Assembly (NCBI RefSeq): GCF_932526225.1
Contig: NC_064039.1
Location: forward strand, 12,232,139 to 12,296,138
Direction: 5' to 3'
DNA: 64,000 bases
DNA from: Nematostella vectensis
Taxonomy: Eukaryota; Cnidaria; Anthozoa; Actiniaria; Edwardsiidae
The translations under genes were made by a program, and so were the position numbers. Under the pieces are notes generated by a model. That model searched no databases. It worked only from the letters and a program-made list of their open reading frames with translations, and was not told the origin of the DNA. Positions 58,401-64,000 of this stretch are shown piece by piece. The number at the start of each line of letters is the position of its first letter. Position 1 is the stretch's first letter.

Positions 58401-58613
58401 GCCATGGACGATCCCTCGGGCGAGAAGGACGAAGAGAAGGGAGAAAAAAAGAAGCAGCTGAAGGCAGATGAAGAGGATGGGAAGAAGGAGGAGGAGGAGG
58501 GAGAAAAGGAGAAAACAGAAAAAGCTGAGGAGGCTTCGGGAGAACCTGCGGGGGCTCATCCTACTGGAGCAGCAGAGGAAGAGAAGAAAGACGAGGAAAA
58601 GACGAAAGAGTAG
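46470..58613 (+). CDS. SLC17 family anion transporter (sialin/VGLUT-like)
   Basis: Ten exons: 46470-46703, 47534-47567, 47966-48165, 48730-48817, 49572-49667, 50484-50614, 56119-56268, 56669-56798, 57438-57676, 58299-58613; 538 residues, phases consistent. Major facilitator fold of about 12 spans. SLC17 hallmarks: YALRVNLSVAI in span 1, DWSSKLQGTILGAFYYGY, QLPGGWLGQRFGG, RVIEGL, HAIWSKWAPPSERTRL, GTILSMPLSG, IPWKSILTSGPVWAIIIANF, LPYVLKAFVGPTGG and NILDIAPKYAGVIMGVTN. The family moves organic anions with protons or by membrane potential (sialic acid, glutamate, nucleotides, phosphate) in lysosomes or synaptic vesicles. Substrate here is undetermined. The C-terminal tail (about 470-538) is an unusual Lys/Glu-rich segment absent from sialin. 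Intron 6 holds a reverse-strand gene. Five introns carry splice-junction-linked tandem repeats. Confidence 0.93.
46700..47145 (+). repeat. 42-bp minisatellite made of the exon 1 donor junction
   Basis: Eleven units of about 42 bp, for example AAGGTACTTGTAGTGTATTG followed by CGTGACTGTCACGC and CACCATCAA. The unit includes the last exon bases (CACCATCAAAAAG) and the donor (GTACTTG) of SLC17 exon 1, so the exon-intron border itself is tandemly repeated. Units 5, 6 and 9 have GC in place of GT. Because 42 is a multiple of three, the reading frame stays open for several units past the exon. Confidence 0.95.
48200..48735 (+). repeat. Repeated copies of the exon 4 acceptor junction
   Basis: The true exon 4 start (TCAG|GGGGCGTTGTTTCCG at 48727) has look-alikes upstream in intron 3: TCAGGGGGCGCCGTTTCCGT (48208), TTCAGGGTGCGCTGTTATCG (48557) and TCAGAGGGCGCTGTTCCCGT (48622). 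A reversed copy ends at 48690. The copies carry acceptor plus about 25 exon-like bases. The 48615-48690 stretch is an almost perfect hairpin (arms of about 35 bases, loop at 48655-48657). Confidence 0.88.
49297..49571 (+). repeat. 28-bp minisatellite running into the exon 5 acceptor
   Basis: About nine copies of GATGTGGTTTGTTCTGTAAA plus TCTTATGA. The last copy (CATGTGGTTTATTTCAGGGT) is the acceptor of SLC17 exon 5 itself, so the polypyrimidine tract and the unit are the same sequence. Confidence 0.88.
50828..50975 (-). repeat. Dispersed repeat, third copy
   Basis: Contains GGGGGCACAGCCACGCCCC, CTGGTCATTTTCGTATAATT and GGCCACCAGTGCCCCTA, the reverse complement of the elements at 32195-32335 and 34801-34910. 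Located after SLC17 exon 6. Confidence 0.65.
51071..53907 (-). CDS. Glycine-rich domain protein (GRDP / DUF1399), nested in an SLC17 intron
   Basis: Two coding exons, 51792-53907 and 51071-51411, joined in phase (G|AT) to 818 residues. The N-terminal 280 residues hold two DUF1399 repeats, each with a WHxH motif: DVAWVWHVHMLSP (WHVH 83-86) and DFDLVWHAHQMMP (WHAH 214-217). The middle, about 300-600, is beta-rich and unassigned. One hydrophobic segment (IATSFAFAMLYLLC, about 620-635) is followed by a very basic stretch (KRRARRSRKKR). The second exon ends in a Gly-rich tail of GGGGGC/GGGGGD blocks. This order, WHxH domains then a Gly/Cys-rich tail, is that of GRDP proteins best known from plants (stress and RNA-linked roles) and fungi. 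The biochemical function is unknown. The gene is antisense to and wholly inside SLC17 intron 6. An acceptor at 53916 implies a 5' UTR intron. Confidence 0.87.
51080..51250 (-). repeat. Coding GGN repeat, two copies of a block of about 80-96 bp
   Basis: CCACCACCAGCGCATCCTCC and CCACCGCCACA motifs recur in the same order at about 51133-51180 and 51208-51250, giving glycine blocks punctuated by Cys, Asp and single Ala. The low-complexity nature opens the other two frames (Trp/Arg-rich, Val-rich), which are by-products. Confidence 0.9.
54862..55048. mobile_element. Inverted-repeat element with poly-C arm, about 187 bp
   Basis: Left end GTAGCGGATCTAGG, right end GCTAGATCCGCGCCTG; inside are GGTTTACCCTCCCC, TTTGGGCTGCCATAAAGCC and GAGCCAAACCCCCC. 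Shares these blocks with the CHMP7-intron repeat at 13190-13432. Lies in SLC17 intron 6, upstream of the nested gene. Confidence 0.75.
55441..55745 (-). promoter_or_regulatory. Candidate promoter and untranslated first exon of the nested GRDP gene
   Basis: Minus-strand donor TTTAAAG|GTACGTATC (exon end 55450) could splice to the acceptor at 53916 just before the GRDP ATG. Upstream on that strand are CTTCCGGTTT (ETS-type, plus strand ACCGGAAG at about 55540) and a cluster of three ATGGCG motifs (AAGATGGCGCC 55691, AATATGGCGGC 55711, AAGATGGCGAC 55733, all written on the plus strand). The motif orientation is opposite to the gene, so an alternative is a plus-strand start inside the SLC17 intron. 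Confidence 0.4.
56316..56485 (+). repeat. ATC triplet-rich tract (SLC17 intron 7)
   Basis: Imperfect CATCAT/ATAATC run beginning about 45 bases after the exon 7 donor. Confidence 0.85.
56825..57437 (+). repeat. 52-bp minisatellite abutting the exon 9 acceptor
   Basis: Twelve almost identical 52-bp units (CACACTAATTTATCCCTTGT, TCTAACTTCTGGTGTCGTAT, TTGCGCGCACAT). It fills intron 8 of the SLC17 gene: the first unit starts about 30 bases after the donor, and the last unit changes from GTCGTATTT to GTCGTGCAG, which is the acceptor. Very low divergence points to recent expansion or homogenisation. Confidence 0.96.
57627..58170 (+). repeat. Tandem copies of exon 9 end plus its donor and a poly-G tract
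   Basis: The last 45-50 bases of SLC17 exon 9 (from CCAGGATTTATCAGCC to ACACCAAATAAG) with donor GTAGCG are followed in the intron by five diverged copies (about 57720, 57822, 57908, 58008, 58112). Each ends in ATAAG|GTAA or AGTAAG|GTAA, most then running into a poly-G tract. Each copy also begins with CAG that could act as an acceptor. Confidence 0.92.
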
Positions 58614-58921
58614 AGACCACGAAAGAAAAAGTGTTATCAAATCACTGAAAACACCAGCTGAGTAATGGCTGTGGACTGCTTGATGCGTACGTCGACTAAG
58701 ATAGTTGTACCTGTAACCCCATGAAGATAACAAAAGTGACAGTTAACATATGGACATTTTTAGCAAATTTGCCGCTACGTCTAGGCTCAGAAACCTCAAA
58801 ATGTCGTGCTTTTTGAGTACGCGCCTGCGAAGCATTTAAAAATTTCGGTTGACCTCTTCTCTCACCCCCTCACCCCACTGTGCATGAAATTCGCGGTGAT
58901 GGGAATATGCTGTCAGAGATC

Positions 58922-59253
58922 AGTCGGGACATTCTGGGTCAAACACTATGGCTGAGACCTCGGGACATTCTGGGTCAAAGACTATGGCTGAGACCTCGGG
59001 TCATTTTGGGTCAAAGACTATGGCTGAGACCTCGGGACATTCTGGGTCAAAGACTATGGCTGAGACCTCGGGACATTCTGGGTCAAAGACTATGGCTGAG
59101 ACCTCGGGACATTCTGGGTCAAAGACTATGGCTGAGACCTCGGGACATTCTGGGTCAAAGACTATGGCTGAGACCTCGAGACATTCTGGGTCAAAGACTA
59201 TGGCTGAGACCTCGGGACATTCTGGGTCAAAGACTATGGCCGAGACCTCGGTT
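58922..59253 (+). repeat. 36-bp minisatellite
   Basis: Nine copies of GGGACATTCTGGGTCAAAGA plus CTATGGCTGAGACCTC. The 36-bp period leaves all three plus frames open, which explains long but artificial ORFs. It lies 300 bases after the SLC17 stop codon, probably in or beyond the 3' UTR. Confidence 0.95.
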
Positions 59254-59793
59254 TGAATAGAGATCGCGTATTGAAAATATATCTTGTTTTAAAGCTGGCT
59301 CTGTACAATTATATGCTTATGTTAAGCAAAGATAACTTGTTTAAAACTAAACATTTGTTTAGAAATATTAAAACTGTTAGCGAAAAATGGAAAGAACCGT
59401 GTCTAACGTCTAATCCACCCCATACCGTATAAATGAGTCTTTTACTTCTTCATTCTGTCTTTTACTTACTTTAATAAGTCACTTCCAACAGCTCTAGAGC
59501 AACTGTATTTAATTCATGAATCCTCTTGGATTCTTGTCCCCTCGACATTATTTAGTGGAAGAGGGCCAATCTTTAAATAGGCCGTGTTTATGCGCTTATT
59601 TCTTGTTCTACTTCTGTCACAAAGAAATGTTATCAGACAGTGAGTTGTTTTCACACAACAACACAAAAAAAGTTATATACATATTGTATATTATATAGGT
59701 TATATATTTATAAGAGGTCGTTATTTTCTTTATTTTCAAGCTTGAGGGATGGGCCACAGGGATCCCAAATCTTTAAGCTATATTAACTATTAC

Positions 59794-59936
59794 TAGGGAC
59801 CTAGCATAAGTACCACGACGGCGGCTAGGACAACGAGATCAAAAAAGATACGTGCGCGCTTGGCGATCAATTCCAATATAATTGCAATGGAATAGGCAAA
59901 ACATTATAGTCAGACAAATGAAAATAAACTGAGGCT
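59794..59936. mobile_element. MITE-like element family B, copy 3 (truncated)
   Basis: Starts AGGGACCTAGCATAAG, then CGACGGCGGCTAGGACAACG, GCGCTTGGCGATCAATT and GCAAAACATTATAGTCAGA, matching one half of the element at 23711-24057. The other half is missing. Confidence 0.8.
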
Positions 59937-60174
59937 AAGTTCAAACGTTGTATTATCCATGAGCCGTATTCAATGCAAATACACGCAAATGAAGATGAAA
60001 CAATCCACTGGATTCATTTGCGTGTATTTCTAACAGGATTTACGCTATAAAACACCGGCTAAACGCCTGCATTGGAGGCTAGCAACACAGGAACCAGCAA
60101 AGTAGTTTTTTTTTTTTGATGATACGAAATGTTAGAAATAAAATAATCCATAGCAAGCCCACGTGAGACCTCTG

Positions 60175-62579
60175 TCAAGAATTCCTGATTTCATCTATAG
60201 CACTGAGCGCCTCAGCAAGAGCATTTGCCTTGGCCTTAACGTCCCCTTTGCTTCCTTGCGTTGTGGCTCTGAGCGCTACGGAGTACATTCGCTTCGCTTT
60301 GTCCAGACCCGTCTGCTCCGGACCCTTACCTCGGCCCTTCTGACTGAGACCTTTGACGAGTTCTTTCAGAGCGTTGTTCAACCTTGCCTCTAGTATTGAC
60401 ACAAGAACATCGAGTTCACCTTCGTCCACGTGCTCAGCCACGCCCTCTTTGACTGGTATGTCCCGGATGCCTTTTTCACAAAGAGACGAGTCGTTGTCTG
60501 TTAACCCTGAAGCGACCTCCTGCTGGGCATCAAGTGCACCCTCTTTACCTTTCACGCGATCAGGTGACTAAAAGGCGATGCCGAGATCGTTAGGTTTTTT
60601 ATGCTGACAGAATTAGATTAAGAGCTAAGACGATACGAGACCATAACTCCTACTAGGATTAGTATAAATGCCTAATGATAAATAATAGCTACTTATTTCT
60701 TTCTTTCAGGTAAAAAAGGAATATTGATTTATAAGAGTTCGATCAATGACTTTTTCTTGATTTACCGAGGATTGAGGGGTTTTTGAAAATTACACGAAAA
60801 TCGACCCTCAATCTGATGCCCAGTTTGGTTGTCCATGAGCTTCTAAAAATATCTAAGACTTACGGTTAACTCGGTCCCATGATCCTTTGGTGCCCCGTGC
60901 GCCTAGGAATTCTATATTAAAATCTGACTGAGTCAAATAGAGGCAGCAACTTTATCAACTCATATTTGACCATTTTAAATCGAAATTATCGTTTCTCTTT
61001 AAGTAGGGAACGGAAAACTGGAGAAACAAAAAAACCTCAGTTCAGTACAGGAAATCGAGCCCGGGACTCGGCGGTGAAAGGTACAGCGAACTACAGAGCA
61101 ACGCCAGACATTTTGTCTTTTTCATAAAAGAGAATATGTTGAAAAGGATATAAATGCTGCAGAAAAAATGTCTATAGAAACACAAATCGTATACTACACT
61201 ACGTGTTGAAGCACGGATGAAAATAAAACATTGCCCTTCAAGAGACCGAATAGCTTATCTCTTACCTCAAAACTGCCAGATCTCTTTTCTGTGCGCGAAC
61301 TTCTCCCTCCATGTGTGCTCAGCACTACCAGGGCCTTTCTAGCCTCGAGTAGAGACCCCAGAGCAACTTGCAACGTCTTGACGGCAGCTGATGAGCCCGT
61401 ATGGAGAGCGAGCTGATGCTCGCACATAGCGACTCGCTCCAAAAGGATCCGCATCCACTCGCAAGGGAAGACGTCTGCTCGGATGTACGTGCACGCTTTG
61501 GCGTAGTGCAGCTCGGCCAGGGAGCGCTGCTTCTTTTTAAGGTGGTCGGACACCTGTTGGAACGAACATTGTATTTATACTTATGTATGCTTTAACAGAG
61601 AAAAAAAGCCAGCTTTATCCACCGCATATTTTATATCGCAGCATTGTCCCAGGCGTTCTCACCCGGGATCAGATCGGGCTTCCTGTGGTGGATATTATTA
61701 TATTTGTGACATCACTGGATGAGGTCGTCCCAGACCCTCAGACTGCCTCACTGCCGTTCATCTCCGAACACAGAAACCCGGTAAGAACGCCTGAAACTAG
61801 GCTTCTTGAAACGGTGGTCCACATAAAAAGAACTTTTCAATGTCACGTGACTCACGCGAGTTTCTGCGCCTGCGAGGTGCGAACCTCGTTCACGTGACCA
61901 TGCCCCTCGTTCACTAGACAACGCAAATAGTTCATATGGCCACGCACCTCGTTCACGCGAGCGCGCACCTCGTCACGTGATCAAGCACCTAGCTCAGGTT
62001 ACTACGCGCCATGTTCACGTGACCAGGCACCTCCTTCAAACGACCACGCACCTCCTTCACGTGACCACGCGCCTTTTTCACGTTACCACGCACCCTGTTC
62101 ACGTGACCACATACCTCGTGTTTACGTGACCACGCACCTCGTTACGTGACCACGCACTCTGTTCACGTGACAACGCACCTCGTTCACGTAACCACTTATC
62201 CCTTCACGTGACTATGCATCTCGTCATGCGACCACGCATTTCCTCACGTGACTCCCAACTCTTTCACATGGCAACGCATTTCTTTCCTATGACCACGCAC
62301 CTCGTTCACGTAACCACTTATCCCTTCACGTGACTATGCATCTCGTCATGCGACCACGCATTTGACCCCCAACTCTTCCACATGGCAACGCATTTCTTCC
62401 CTATGACCACGCACCTCGTTCCTGTAAGCATTATGATAAAGAGATGCCAGACGGTGGTGAATAGTCCCCACTCTTCTTTCCACGTCGCCAGGGGCCTGGG
62501 ATTTGCCCGGGAGCTTACTGGGACCTGGTTCGCAGAGCTTTAACGCTTTCATCATGAGTTCAGTGACCTCCTTTTCAAC
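60175..62579 (-). CDS. EDRF1: EDRF1-like protein, C-terminal exons (partial)
   Basis: Three minus-strand exons, 62415-62579, 61266-61553 and 60175-60567, each phase 0, giving the last 281 residues. The first reads VEKEVTELMMKALKLCE and ...VGTIHHRLASLYHNAYRNE, the second KKKQRSLAELHYAKACTYI and EWMRILLERVAMCEHQLAL, which match the TPR-like C-terminal part of erythroid differentiation-related factor 1. The last exon is helical and charged and ends at TGA 60175. EDRF1 is a large nuclear protein linked to globin and erythroid gene control in vertebrates. In a cnidarian its role must be more general. Upstream exons lie right of the window, past the 45-bp satellite. Exon order and phase are clear. 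Confidence 0.87.
61845..62425 (-). repeat. Minisatellite of about 25 bp made of the EDRF1 donor junction, rich in CACGTG
   Basis: On the minus strand the exon ending at 62415 reads GGAACGAG|GTGCGTGGTCA. The intron then repeats GAACGAGGTGCGTGGTCACG about 20 times with variation, so exon end plus donor is multiplied. Many units also contain CACGTG, the class B E-box. Confidence 0.9.
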
Positions 62580-62735
62580 CTGTAATTGAAGGGTGGTAAT
62601 AAAAAATAAGACGCATCGTAACACAAAGTATCGAGGCAAGTATTCGCCAATGGTTTCAAGCCTTTGGATTCTTATTGTTTTAGTAAAAACCTCCTAGACG
62701 GTGATAAGTACAACCTAGGTCCTCTAAATACCTTG

Positions 62736-64000
62736 TACCTGTTGATATAACTCATTGTTTGAGCTCTTTGCCCAAGGGAAATTGTTGGTATACCTATTGA
62801 TATAACCCGTAGTTTGCGCCTAGGGTATTGCTGTATACCTATTGATATAACCCGTAGTTTGCGCCTAGGGTATTGTTGTATACCTATTGATATAACCCGT
62901 AGTTTGCGCCTAGGGTATTGTTGTATACCTATTGATATAACCCGTAGTTTGCGCCTAGGGTATTGTTGGTATAACTATTGATATAACCCGTAGTTTGCGC
63001 CTAGGGTATTGTTGATATAACTATTGATATAACCCGTAGTTTGCGCCTAGGGTTTTTTTGTATACCTATTGATATAACCCGCAGTTTGCGCCTAGGGTAT
63101 TGCTGTATACCTATTGATATAACCCGCAGTTTGCGCCTAGGGTATTGTTGTATACCTATTGATATAACCCGTAGTTTGCGCCTAGGGTATTGTTGTATAC
63201 CTATTGATATAACCCGCAGTTTGCGCCTAGGGTATTGTTGTATACCTATTGATATAACCCGCAGTTTGCGCCTAGGGTATTGTTGTATAACTATTGATAT
63301 AACCCGCAGTTTGCGCCTAGGGTATTGTTGTATACCTATTGATATAACCCATAGTTTGCGCCTAGGGTATTGTTGTATACCTATTGATATAACCCGTAGT
63401 TTGCGCCTAGGGTATTGTTGTATACCTATTTATATAACCCGCAGTTTGCGCCTAGGGTATTGTTGTATAACTATTGATATAACCCGTAGTTTGCGCCTAG
63501 GGTATTGTTGTATACCTATTGATATAACCCATAGTTTGCGCCTAGGGTATTGTTGTATACCTATTGATATAACCCATAGTTTGCGCCTAGGGTATTGTTG
63601 TATAACTATTGATATAACCCGTAGTTTGCGCCTAGGGTATTGTTGTATACCTATTGATATAACCCGTAGTTTGCGCCTAGGGTATTGTTGTATACCTATT
63701 GATATAACCCGTAGTTTGCGCCTAGGGTATTGTTGTATACCTATTGATATAACCCGCAGTTTGCGCCTAGGGTATTGTTGTATACCTATTGATATAACCC
63801 GTAGTTTGCGCCTAGGGTATTGTTGTATACCTATTGATATAACCCATAGTTTGCGCCTAGGGTATTGTTGTATACCTATTGATATAACCCATAGTTTGCG
63901 CCTAGGGTATTGTTGTATACCTATTGATATAACCCGTAGTTTGCGCCTAGGGTATTGTTGTATACCTATTGATATAACCCGTAGTTTGCGCCTAGGGTAT
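62736..64000 (+). repeat. 45-bp satellite array, reaches window edge
   Basis: About 27 highly similar units of TACCTATTGATATAACCCGT, AGTTTGCGCCTAGGGTATTG and TTGTA, preceded by one diverged unit (62736-62790). Variation is nearly limited to CCCGTAG/CCCGCAG/CCCATAG and TACC/AACT. It probably lies in an upstream EDRF1 intron. Confidence 0.96.

Larger units (their letters stand above)
58614..60174. other. Convergent intergenic region SLC17 / EDRF1
   Basis: 1.6 kb between two 3' ends. Holds a 36-bp minisatellite, one end of MITE family B, and a 17-base perfect inverted repeat (AAATACACGCAAATGAA at 59977, complement at 60013). No coding exon supported. Confidence 0.65.

Noticed and set aside
58880..59260. 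ORFs of 126 and 102 codons reading ILGQRLWLRPRD-type repeats
   Set aside because: The 36-bp minisatellite keeps all frames open. There are no splice sites, homology or start context, and two different frames are equally open.

Overview
The window is animal nuclear DNA, most likely from an anthozoan cnidarian such as the sea anemone Nematostella vectensis. This is an inference from gene content, vertebrate-like exon structures, an AT-leaning base composition and very abundant minisatellites; no organism name can be read from the sequence. All genes are intron-rich. I assembled them by hand from homology, GT-AG boundaries and codon phase. Seven gene models close in frame from ATG to stop. A further model (AKTIP) has an uncertain last exon, and two genes run off the window.

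Layout, left to right: (1) 1-1.4 kb: first coding exon of an SLC49A4/DIRC2-like lysosomal transporter on the minus strand, with an 18-bp minisatellite in its intron. (2) 6.2-9.6 kb: a five-exon gene for a secreted-then-anchored protein with signal peptide, thrombospondin type 1 domain, 24-residue repeats, SEA domain and one membrane span. (3) 11.4-16.3 kb: CHMP7, the ESCRT-II/ESCRT-III hybrid, 11 exons. (4) 17.4-22.0 kb: an 11-exon bHLH factor of SOHLH/TCFL5 type with a degenerate receiver-like domain at its N-terminus. (5) 24.3-27.8 kb, minus: AKTIP/Fused-toes, an inactive E2 variant. (6) 28.8-36.0 kb: ARHGAP19, a RhoGAP, divergent from AKTIP. (7) 38.7-42.0 kb: a rhodopsin-class GPCR with NRY instead of DRY. 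(8) 46.5-58.6 kb: an SLC17 (sialin/VGLUT family) anion transporter of 10 coding exons. (9) Inside its 5.5-kb intron 6, on the opposite strand, lies an almost intronless gene for a GRDP/DUF1399 protein with a glycine-cysteine-rich tail. (10) 60.2-62.6 kb, minus: the last three coding exons of EDRF1, which continues off the right edge.

The most unusual structure is the placement of minisatellites. In at least three genes the repeat unit contains, or runs straight into, an exon-intron junction, so that splice-site sequence is present in many tandem copies. SLC17 shows this in five of nine introns, and the TSP1-SEA gene and EDRF1 show it once each. Other repeats include one 58-bp satellite present in opposite orientations on either side of the AKTIP/ARHGAP19 pair, several short inverted-repeat (MITE-like) elements with recognisable 3-bp target duplications, and a 45-bp satellite filling the last 1.2 kb. 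No tRNA, rRNA, CRISPR array or prokaryotic operon structure was seen.
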